From positions 558,001-622,000 of the forward strand of contig CAWIQY010000008.1 in NCBI GenBank assembly GCA_963838375.1: a DNA stretch of 64,000 nt. Direction: 5' to 3'. Below are positions 9,453-17,358 of this stretch, in pieces. Each line of letters starts with the position of its first letter. Within the stretch, counting starts at the first letter, position 1. The translations under genes and the position numbers were made by a program. The notes under the pieces were generated by a model. The model ran no database searches and was not told where the DNA came from. It worked only from the letters and a program-made list of their open reading frames with translations. The DNA comes from DVED01 sp963838375 (GTDB lineage Bacteria > Cyanobacteriota > Cyanobacteriia > Cyanobacteriales > Geitlerinemataceae).

Positions 9453-9971
9453 ATGCAAGGATCGATTGAGAAACCCAGTAATACTTCAGGATTGTTCGAT
9501 CGAAATCGTCTCGTTCGGATTTTGGAAACCGTTCAAGACGCAATCGTCATCTCCATTTGTTTCGGCTTATTCAGCTTCATGGTGTTGCAACTGCGGGCGA
9601 TGTTCGTCTCGCTGTTGCCACCGATCAATTTTCAGGTTGTCACTGCCGATATTTTGTTTTTGCTGATTCTGGTCGAATTGTTCCGCTTGCTGATTATCTA
9701 CTTGCAAGAACATCGTGTCTCGATTGGCGCTGCGGTTGAAGTTTCGATTGTGTCAGTCTTGCGAGAAACCATCGTGCATAGCGTTCTGGAAACCCCCTGG
9801 GTTCACGTCCTTTCCGCCTGTGCCTTCCTACTGGTTCTCGGCGCCTTGTTAGTCGTTCGCGTTTGGATACCGCCTACTTTTGAGGGTGTCGATCCCGAAA
9901 GCCGAGTTTCCCAACGCTATAAATCCTTGAGACATGAGGAAGATCGATCGCGCGAGGTAGGAAAATCATAA
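9453..9971 (+). CDS. PsiE-like phosphate-starvation-inducible membrane protein
   Basis: 172 residues with about four transmembrane segments (for example AIVISICFGLFSFMVLQL and VHVLSACAFLLVLGALLVV). The conserved PsiE-family block reads YLQEHRVSIGAAVEVSIVSV with RETI after it. The start at 9453 has GAGGA upstream at proper spacing. PsiE proteins are induced by phosphate limitation in enterobacteria; their biochemical role is not known. The gene stands alone between repeat-rich spacers, and no Pho box was identified. Confidence 0.78.
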   Translation: MQGSIEKPSNTSGLFDRNRLVRILETVQDAIVISICFGLFSFMVLQLRAMFVSLLPPINFQVVTADILFLLILVELFRLLIIYLQEHRVSIGAAVEVSIVSVLRETIVHSVLETPWVHVLSACAFLLVLGALLVVRVWIPPTFEGVDPESRVSQRYKSLRHEEDRSREVGKS

Positions 9972-9986
9972 CTCGCGCAGCAGGCA

Positions 9987-10050
9987 GAAGAGAAGCAAAT
10001 GCCTCGGGGAAATCTCATGTACGAATCGACAAGAATCATGCAAATGCTTC
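9987..10050. repeat. Dispersed inverted-repeat element, family A
   Basis: Core CATGTACGAATCGACAAGAA followed by TCATGCAAATGCTTC, closely matching the copy at 36645. The left arm (GAAGAGAAGC) pairs imperfectly with the right arm (GCTTCTTC). It begins about 16 bases after the psiE-like stop. Confidence 0.65.
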
Positions 10051-10079
10051 TTCGCCCGCTTTGATACTCCAAAAAATAC

Positions 10080-12739
10080 TCAGTCCGATGGACTGATAAA
10101 GTGCGCCCAAATATTCCCATCCGGTCCGCACACTTGATTGATATACCCGTTGTGGTACATCAACCGCCGACCTTCCGTATTGGTGTATCCCGTATAGGCA
10201 TCCCCCCACGGGTCATTCACAATCAGACCCTCTGGCGCGTAACCAATCACCGTGACAATATGACCCGTCGCGGTGAAATCCCCCGCCAAAACCAACGGAC
10301 GACCATTTGCCAGTTCCCAATCGATTTCCGACCATTTGCGCGTAGTTGAGAAACTGCTCTTAAATCCATAGGCACGAATGAGCTGTTGCAAAACGGTGTG
10401 ATCGGTCTGGGCATCTATACCGTATCGATCGAGAATCCATTCCAACAGCTCGTCTGCTAGATTGTAGCTGTAGCTCGGTCGCAAGCCATAGTAATACAAC
10501 ACCATCGCGATCGCCGTGACGTTGCACGTAGACCAGTAGTAGCGGGGGTTATCCCGTTGGGAAAAGTAGGGAACATTAAGTTCGACCCGCTTGGGAAGTT
10601 TGGGGAATAAATCGATCGCGGTACTGCCTCGCCGCACCAGAATGTGACCGGGATACAGATACCCCGTATTCCCATATCCTGGGAGTTCTTCGGTTAAAGT
10701 CACCTTGACGTGATTGGATTCGGTTTTATAGCCTTCTACGCCGTAAATCCGTCCCACAGGCAAACTCACGCGATCCTTGGCACTGAGCTGACCGGAGTCC
10801 ACTGGACGGCGCTTGAGTAGCGTTTCCTTTTGGATAATCACCGTCAGCGAGTCGGGATCGTAAGCAATTAACTTGCCCTCTTTACGCAGTTGAACGTGTT
10901 GGCGAAACACATACCCCACATCGCCGAAATTGGGAACGGATTCGGTGAGGGTGACGCGGAAATGTCCAGCGGTGGAAGCATACCCCCGAACCCCAAAGTT
11001 TTGTCCTAGAAGCAATTGCTCTTTTTGGGAACTGCTCAAGCCGGCAGCATCTTCTGGCGCACCTTTAATATATGTGGTTTCTGTCACCAACATTTGACCG
11101 GTAACGGGAGTATTGGGCACATCCTCGATGTCGAACCGCAGAACTTGATTACCTTTGGTCAGTTGAACGTGGGGCTAAAAAAGTATCCGAAATCGCCGAC
11201 AGGTTGTAAGGGATACTTAAGGGAGACTTTCAGATGACCGTCGGTAAATCCGTATTTGGCAACCTCAAAGACTTGACCCGCTTTGAGTTCGACTTTTTGC
11301 CTGGAGTTGAGTCGTGCCGAGTCTACCGGAGCAACTTTAAATAAAGTATCGCGCAGGAGTTTGACTTTGAGCGCTGCGCCGACGGTTAAGGCATCGGAAC
11401 TGACGGTAATGTAGATAATATGGTTGCCGAGGAGTTTTCCAGTTCGATCGCTACTTTTGAGCCGCAGCCACCGACTTCCGGCAATTTGGAAACCCCGATC
11501 GAGTTTAACCCGCCAAAGTCCCTCTTTGCGATTGAGACTAACGGGAAGCGAATGTTTATCTTCGGCAATCAGTGCGACGCTAACTGTGTTTTGGGGATCG
11601 AACTTACCCTGCAACGTAATCGGTTGGTTGACCAAAACCTCTGTCGGTCCGCGATAGTCCAAACCGGGGAAAATATTGAAGGGTTGACCCCCCTGTTTGA
11701 GTTGGATGAAATCTAAATAGAGATAGCCTGTATTGCCAAATCCCGGCAGGTTTTCCGTCAGCGCCACTCGCAAGTGAGATCCTTCAACGGCGAAGCTGCT
11801 GACGCCATAAATCATTCCGGTTAAGAGATCGATTTTGTCCGAACTGGAAAGTTGGGAAGAATCGATCGGGCGTTTTTTAAACGGTGTCGTCCGTAGTAAA
11901 GTGACGGTATAGGCGTTGCGATCGTATTCTGCCCAGCCTTCGGCGTGTTTGAGGCGGACGTGACCGGAATACAGGTAAACGCTTCTGCCCAGGTTGGGAA
12001 CCGATTCGGCTAGCGTCACCCGGAAGTGACCGTCGATGCAAGCATACCCCAAAACAGTTAGAGTTTGTCCGGCAAGCAGTTCGACTTGCTGGTTGGGGTC
12101 GAGTAATTGGGAACTGATGGGTTGGCTTTTCATTTTGGTGTTGTGCATCACCCACATCACCAGCGTTCCCCCTTGAGGCGCAGGCAACTGGTTATCTTCA
12201 AACCGCAGGGTTTGACCTTTCCAGGTGAGTTGGACGTGGGGTTGGTAGAGGTAGCCAAAGTCTCCCACTGGATCGATTGCCGAGGTCAGATCGACTTTCA
12301 GATGACCTTGAGACGCGCCGTAACGCCGCACGGCAAAAGTTTGACCGGCTTTGACTCGAATTTTTTGCCGTCCGTCAAGGCGGTTGGAGTCTGTCGTTGA
12401 AACCTTGAACCAAGTATCTTGCAGAATTCGCAGGTTTAAGGAATCTGCTTCGGTCATGGGTCGATCGCTAACGGTAAGATAGACGATACGATCACTTTTG
12501 ACTTGGTTCGATCGATCGGTGCCCTGCAGGCGCAACCAACGCACCCCAGCACTACTGAATCCTCGATCTAAATCGACTTGCCAGGTTTGGGTACTGGTAT
12601 TGAGGGTGACTGGCAGTGAATATTTATCTTCAGCGACGACGGTCACGTTACTGACTGCCTGGGGGTCAAAGCTACCCTGCAACCGAGTCGGCTGACCGAC
12701 TAAGACTTCCTGGGGACTGAGATACGAGAGAACGCCCAT
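10080..12739 (-). CDS. Repeat protein with C-terminal C39-like peptidase domain (one frameshift)
   Basis: About 886 residues if read through a frameshift near 11170. Two copies of a roughly 390-residue block are present. Each starts with a beta-rich module (EVLVGQPTRLQGSFDPQ; EVLVNQPITLQGKFDPQ) and continues with three related 80-95-residue modules marked by GHLKVDL, GHFRVTL and SHLRVAL plus GDFGYLY/GNTGYLY. The last about 160 residues form a C39-like cysteine peptidase: ELNVPYFSQRDN, catalytic Cys in STCNVTAIAMVLYYYG, His in ATGHIVTVIGY and VNDPWG. Read literally the first frame stops at 11159 (FFSPTFN) and the second resumes with HVQLTKGNQVLRFD; adding one C to the CCCC run restores PHVQLT, as in the first block. 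No signal peptide is evident. Substrate unknown; the repeats may bind cell wall or glycan. Confidence 0.8.
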
Positions 12740-12913
12740 ACGCTTTTAGTCATTTCCTATACGTATTCTATCGATGGTATACGCTACCAGTCGCTTTGAG
12801 ACAGTTATCCCAGACCCGTGATTTGCCACTAGCCACTCCCAAAATTTTAAGATATGTAAAAATACATACAGATGCCGATCGAAAGTGACGGCATTGTAGT
12901 ATAGCCTAGAAAG

Positions 12914-13465
12914 ATGAGGTTGAGTCCTATGGTATCGTCCGGACAAGTTGAATTGCTCTCCACACAATCGCTCGTAGAAGCGTTTTTTCGGAAATCTGCC
13001 GGAAACTGGAAGTCCGAAAGACGCTACTACACGCTCAAGAAGGATACATCTCAAGAAGTTGTCAGTTTTATTACGATCGAGTTTTTGGAACGGGGAGATG
13101 CTCGACTCTTACCCCTTGCCGAGTTGCACCATCTCCGGGAGGAACAGGTTTTGGCTTGTGGCAGCCAAGTGATCTGGGAAAGTCATTACGTCGGACCCAA
13201 AGGAAAACCGACCAAGGGTTCGACGGTGTTTGGCGTGTTGGGAGAAACCTTGTATCGCGATCGCGGATTTGCCACGCCCGAACCCGTCACCGCCTATTTA
13301 TACTTACCTAAACCACAAACCCTGTGCTTGAAAACGGAGTACGGTGGATCTGTGTTTGAGGAAGAGATTAAGCTCATCGGTCAAAAGTACCGAACTCGAC
13401 AAACCATCATTTCTCGTGCAGGTGAAGAGCTGACCATCGGACAGTATTTGGAGAAACGAGTTTAA
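12914..13465 (+). CDS. Phycobiliprotein chromophore lyase, CpcS/CpeS family
   Basis: 183 residues. Attaches phycobilins to conserved cysteines of phycobiliproteins (Cys-84 class sites). Family blocks seen: FFRKSAGNWKSERRYYTL, LHHLREEQVLACGS, YRDRGFATPEPVTAYL, LKTEYGGSVFEEEIKLIG and RTRQTIISRAGEE near the C terminus. These form the lipocalin-like barrel of this family. It lies upstream of cpcB on the same strand but is separated by a hairpin terminator, so it is probably its own transcript. Start is 12914 or the in-frame ATG at 12929. CpcS versus CpeS cannot be settled by eye; the phycocyanin neighbours favour CpcS. Confidence 0.85.
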   Translation: MRLSPMVSSGQVELLSTQSLVEAFFRKSAGNWKSERRYYTLKKDTSQEVVSFITIEFLERGDARLLPLAELHHLREEQVLACGSQVIWESHYVGPKGKPTKGSTVFGVLGETLYRDRGFATPEPVTAYLYLPKPQTLCLKTEYGGSVFEEEIKLIGQKYRTRQTIISRAGEELTIGQYLEKRV

Positions 13466-13561
13466 AGAAAAGTAACGCAATGTTTCTCAGTATGTACTAA
13501 AGTCAAGAAGCCGACCGATATCTCTTTAGGCGGTCTAATTTCCGAAAACTTGGAGGGGGAC

Positions 13562-13612
13562 AGGGTTTGACAGTCTATCGGCATGAAAAGCGATCGTCAA
13601 ACCCTATATTTT
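13562..13612 (+). terminator. Terminator after phycobilin lyase
   Basis: Arms AGGGTTTGAC (13562-13571) and GTCAAACCCT (13596-13605) pair perfectly, followed by ATATTTTTT. It separates the lyase gene from the cpc operon promoter region (13613-13893), in which no ORF is seen. Confidence 0.7.
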
Positions 13613-13893
13613 TTATAAAACTTAATAAACAAACCCTCGACGACGTTGTATAAATTGTATCAGTAAGGGTAAAGGCAACAGGCAAGCCTTGAGCGATCGG
13701 CTTTTTAGCCCCTCTCATAAAAAAATAATTTTTACTCAGGTTGGCAAGCCATCCCCAAGGGTAGGTCGGATTTGAGTTAAGTTGAGTTGTCTCTTTGGTA
13801 GAGTCACTCGAGACTGCCAGAGCCTGGTGTTTAACTAAACAACCTTTATTTTAAAGACAATCCATCTAAGTCAGTTAGGAGATTAAGAGTCCG

Positions 13894-14412
13894 ATGTTCG
13901 ACGCATTCACAAAGGTGGTTTCCCAAGCAGACGCACGAGGCGAGTACGTTGCCGCTGGTCAAATCGATGCACTCAGTGCGATGGTGGCTGATGGCAACAA
14001 GCGGATCGATTCTGTCAACCGCATTACCGGTAGCGCTTCCTCTATCGTTGCCAACGCCGCTCGTGCCCTGTTCGCCGAGCAACCCCAACTCATCTCTCCA
14101 GGTGGAAATGCTTACACCAACCGTCGCATGGCTGCTTGCTTGCGCGACATGGAAATCATTTTGCGTTATGTCACCTACGCGATCTTCACCGGCGATGCCA
14201 GCGTGCTGGACGATCGTTGCTTGAACGGTCTGCGCGAAACCTACGTTGCTCTGGGCACACCTGGCGCTTCCGTGGCAACTGGGGTTCAAAAAATGAAAGA
14301 AGCCGCTTTGGCGATTGCCAACGATCCCAACGGAATCACCAAGGGAGATTGCAGCAGCTTGATGTCTGAAATCAGCACCTACTTCGATCGTGCTGCCTCT
14401 GCTGTCGGTTAA
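13894..14412 (+). CDS. cpcB: C-phycocyanin beta subunit
   Basis: 172 residues, the standard length for CpcB. Light-harvesting bilin protein of phycobilisome rods, pairing with CpcA to form (alpha-beta) hexamers. Starts MFDAFTKVVSQADARGEY, contains KRIDSVNRITG (with the Asn-rich region near residue 72), bilin Cys-82 in RRMAACLRDMEIILRYVTYA and the second bilin Cys-153 in ITKGDCSSLM. Shine-Dalgarno AGGAG lies at 13877. First gene of a cpcB-cpcA-cpcC-cpcE operon. Confidence 0.98.
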   Translation: MFDAFTKVVSQADARGEYVAAGQIDALSAMVADGNKRIDSVNRITGSASSIVANAARALFAEQPQLISPGGNAYTNRRMAACLRDMEIILRYVTYAIFTGDASVLDDRCLNGLRETYVALGTPGASVATGVQKMKEAALAIANDPNGITKGDCSSLMSEISTYFDRAASAVG

Positions 14413-14490
14413 TTCGGCATTTTGTGCCAATCCGCATTTAAACTTCTTCATTTGACAACATCGCAAAATTTTTAAGGAGATTATCCACAC

Positions 14491-14979
14491 ATGAAAACCC
14501 CTCTCACCGAAGCAGTAGCCGCTGCTGATTCTCAAGGACGTTTCCTCAGCAGCAGCGAACTTCAAGTGGCTTTTGGTCGTCTGCGTCAAGCTCAAGCCAG
14601 CCTAGAAGCAGCTAAAGCCTTGTCTTCCAAAGCTGACAGCTTAGTCAACGGTGCAGCTCAAGCCGTTTACTCCAAGTTCCCCTACACCAAGTCCATGTCA
14701 GGTGCTAACTACGCTTCCACCCCCACAGGTGAAGCCAAGTGCGCTCGCGACATTGGTTACTACCTGCGCATGATTACCTACTGCTTGGTCGCAGGCGGAA
14801 CCGGCCCCATGGACGAGTACCTGATTGCCGGTCTCGATGAAATCAACAGCACCTTCGAGTTGTCCCCCAGCTGGTACGTCGAAGCCCTGAAAAACATCAA
14901 AGCCAGCCACGGTCTCTCGGGCGATGCGGCAACTGAAGCCAACGGCTACATCGATTACGCCATCAATGCCCTGAGCTAA
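14491..14979 (+). CDS. cpcA: C-phycocyanin alpha subunit
   Basis: 162 residues, standard CpcA length. Starts MKTPLTEAVAAADSQGRFLS and carries the phycocyanobilin Cys-84 in GEAKCARDIGYYLRMITYCL. Shine-Dalgarno AAGGAG is 15 bases upstream. It follows cpcB by 78 bases. Its bilin is attached by the CpcE/CpcF lyase in known systems; cpcE is four genes on, but no cpcF is in this window. Confidence 0.98.
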   Translation: MKTPLTEAVAAADSQGRFLSSSELQVAFGRLRQAQASLEAAKALSSKADSLVNGAAQAVYSKFPYTKSMSGANYASTPTGEAKCARDIGYYLRMITYCLVAGGTGPMDEYLIAGLDEINSTFELSPSWYVEALKNIKASHGLSGDAATEANGYIDYAINALS

Positions 14980-15045
14980 ACTTCGGTTTGAGCTTTGGAT
15001 AGTAAGTCGCTAACAGCACATTGTTGGTAGTTGCTTGCACTCCAG

Positions 15046-15108
15046 CCCGGAACGGTAAAGAGCTACTAGCGCTTAGCTGGCAGTTGTTTGCCGTGCCGGG
15101 TAATTTTT
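15046..15108 (+). terminator. Intercistronic hairpin/attenuator between cpcA and cpcC
   Basis: CCCGGAACGG (15046-15055) pairs with CCGTGCCGGG (15091-15100) with one mismatch, then TAATTTTTTT. A leaky terminator here would give many cpcBA transcripts and fewer that continue into the linker gene, as known in other cpc operons. Confidence 0.7.
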
Positions 15109-15209
15109 TTAATCCAAACAGGATGTCGCTTCAGCAATAGTTGGACATTCGGAAGATAACACAGCATCAATTAATTTCAATTCATTCTTTAGATCGGGAG
15201 AATTTAAGT

Positions 15210-16112
15210 ATGGCAATTACCACTGCAGCGTCTCGGCTTGGGGTTTCCGCTTTTATGGATGCCCCCCGAGTGGAACTGCGTCCCAACTGGAGCAAAGACG
15301 ATGCCCAAATCGTGATTCGCGCCGTCTATCGCCAGGTTTTGGGCAACGACCATTTAATGAAATCGGAACGGCTGGTTAGCCTGGAGTCCCTGCTGAGCGA
15401 TGGGTGCATCACCGTGCGGGATTTCGTGCGTGGCGTTGCCAAATCGGAGCTGTACAAGTCTAAGTTTTTCTACAACAGCTTCCAAACCCGCTTCATCGAA
15501 CTTTCCTACAAGCATCTGCTGGGTCGCGCACCCTATGATGAGGCTGAGGTGATCTATCATCTCGACTTGTACCAAAACCGAGGATACGATGCCGAAATCG
15601 ATTCCTATGTCGATTCAGTGGAGTATCAAGAAAACTTTGGCGACTATGTTGTCCCCTATTATCGTGGTTTTGACACGCAGACCGGTCAAAAAATTGCGGG
15701 CTTCCCTCGGATGTTCCAACTGTATCGCGGTTATGCCACCAGCGATCGATCTCAGATTGCCGGGAACGAATCTCGCTTAGCTGGGGAACTCGCTCGCAAT
15801 TGCGCCTCGGCAGTTGTGGGTCCGGCAGGAGTCAACAACGGTTGGGCGTATCTGGCATCCAAAGGTGGCAATGCTCCCAGTCGTTCCATGGGTGGTGCTG
15901 CCGAGATCTCGGGCAGCAACAGCCGGATGTACCGGGTGGAAGTGACGAAGTTAGTGGGACGCGGTTATCCCAACAACTTGCGCCGATTGGGAACCCCGAC
16001 GGCACGTCGCAGCAGCACCTCTTTCTGCGTGTCCTACGACAAGCTCAACGATACCTTGAAGCAAATTCATCTCCAAGGCGGTAAAGTGGCTAGCATTACG
16101 CCCGCGAATTAA
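15210..16112 (+). CDS. cpcC: Phycobilisome rod linker polypeptide, phycocyanin-associated
   Basis: 300 residues. Joins phycocyanin hexamers in the peripheral rod. N-terminal Pfam-type linker domain: VELRPNWSKDDAQIVIRAVY, YRQVLGNDHLM, LLGRAPYDEAEVIYHLDLY and VPYYRGFDTQTGQ. A Ser/Ala/Gly-rich spacer leads to a C-terminal CpcD-like domain (MYRVEVTKLVG ... RSSTSFCVSYDKLNDTLKQI). The ATG at 15210 with GGGAG upstream is preferred over earlier in-frame codons, since it gives the usual MAITTAASRLG start. Confidence 0.95.
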   Translation: MAITTAASRLGVSAFMDAPRVELRPNWSKDDAQIVIRAVYRQVLGNDHLMKSERLVSLESLLSDGCITVRDFVRGVAKSELYKSKFFYNSFQTRFIELSYKHLLGRAPYDEAEVIYHLDLYQNRGYDAEIDSYVDSVEYQENFGDYVVPYYRGFDTQTGQKIAGFPRMFQLYRGYATSDRSQIAGNESRLAGELARNCASAVVGPAGVNNGWAYLASKGGNAPSRSMGGAAEISGSNSRMYRVEVTKLVGRGYPNNLRRLGTPTARRSSTSFCVSYDKLNDTLKQIHLQGGKVASITPAN

Positions 16113-16194
16113 GCGATCGAGCTGAACTCTAACCGATAAAATCTGAATGGGGGCGCGTATGAATGCGCCCTTCATTTATGGAGTGGGAAACGAG

Positions 16195-17034
16195 ATGGAG
16201 AATGTCGGACGCACAGAGACGGGGATGAAGAGCGAGGTGACGCTCACGATCGAACAAGCGATCGCCAATTTGCGACAAACTCAGGATACGGGCGATCGAT
16301 ATTATGCGGCGTGGTGGCTGGGACGGTTCCGAGTACGAGAACCCAAGGCAATTGATGCTTTGCTAGCGGCGTTGGAGGATGAAGCAGATCGATCGCCTGA
16401 TGGCGGATATCCCCTACGACGAAATGCGGCTAAAGCTCTGGGAAAATTGGGCGATCTCCGAGTAGTTCCGGCGCTGATTCGCTGTTTGGACTGTCCGGAT
16501 TATTACGTACGGGAGTCGGCGGCTCAAGCCTTGGAAATGCTGGGCGATCGATCGAGTATTCCAGCTCTATTGAAGCTGATGGATGGGGGGGTGGAAGCGG
16601 CACAATTCGTACCGGGAAAACCCCATCTCGTTCAGCCGTACGATGCGGCGATTGAAGCCTTGGGGACGTTGAACGCCACAGAAGCCCGATCGGCTATCGA
16701 ACCATTTTTAGAACATTCTGTGGGACGGGTACAGTATGCGGCGGCGAGAGCCATGTATCAGCTAACCGGGGATGCGGTGTATGGGGAACGTTTGGTTGTG
16801 GCTTTGGAAGGTCCAGATTTGCAATTGCGCCGTTCGGCATTGATGGATTTAGGCGCGATCGGCTATTTGGGAGCAGCCAAGCCGATTTCGGAAACTTTGG
16901 CTGAGAATAGCATGAAGTTGATCGCGCTCAAAGGGGTTTTGGATTATCATTTGAACGATCGATCGATCGACGATCGACATTCTTTGTCTGAAGAGGCGAT
17001 CGAGATTATGAATTTGATGGATTCATTATTGTAA
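16195..17034 (+). CDS. cpcE: Phycocyanobilin lyase subunit CpcE (HEAT-repeat)
   Basis: About 279 residues of HEAT-like alpha repeats. With CpcF it attaches phycocyanobilin to CpcA Cys-84. Diagnostic blocks: TIEQAIANLRQTQDTGDRYY, AAWWLGRFRVREP, GGYPLRRNAAKALGKLGDL, PDYYVRESAAQALE and HSVGRVQYAAARAMYQLTGD, ending NLMDSLL. The start is uncertain: ATG at 16147, 16159, 16195 and 16225 are in frame; 16195 has GGAG about 12 bases upstream, and 16225 also fits family length. It lies 82 bases after cpcC. No cpcF follows; the next gene is an unrelated nuclease. Confidence 0.93.
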   Translation: MENVGRTETGMKSEVTLTIEQAIANLRQTQDTGDRYYAAWWLGRFRVREPKAIDALLAALEDEADRSPDGGYPLRRNAAKALGKLGDLRVVPALIRCLDCPDYYVRESAAQALEMLGDRSSIPALLKLMDGGVEAAQFVPGKPHLVQPYDAAIEALGTLNATEARSAIEPFLEHSVGRVQYAAARAMYQLTGDAVYGERLVVALEGPDLQLRRSALMDLGAIGYLGAAKPISETLAENSMKLIALKGVLDYHLNDRSIDDRHSLSEEAIEIMNLMDSLL

Positions 17035-17358
17035 GGATTGAGAATCAAAAAACTCCCCACGGGATGCGAGGAGTGGGATTGGGTTATCTGAGCTGGAATT
17101 TAGGGATTCCCAGCAAGCTGACCTAATATACTTCTCAGGACGATCGGGGTATGCAGTTTCTGTCCCATTCAGGGTCTGGATAACTGTAGGGGTCAACGGC
17201 TGTTGACCCGATCTCGCCCTAACACCTGAATGCTTTCTATTTCGGTCAACCTGTGATTCAATATGTGAAACATGAGAATTTCCGGTATTGAGTAATCGAC
17301 GATCGAGGACAACACATCGCTCGATTGCCGATCGCAGGTTGAGGAGAGAAAATTGCCG

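Noticed and set aside
13846..14595. 249-codon ORF antisense to cpcB
   Set aside because: Covers highly conserved cpcB codons and its own intergenic ends; no independent evidence.
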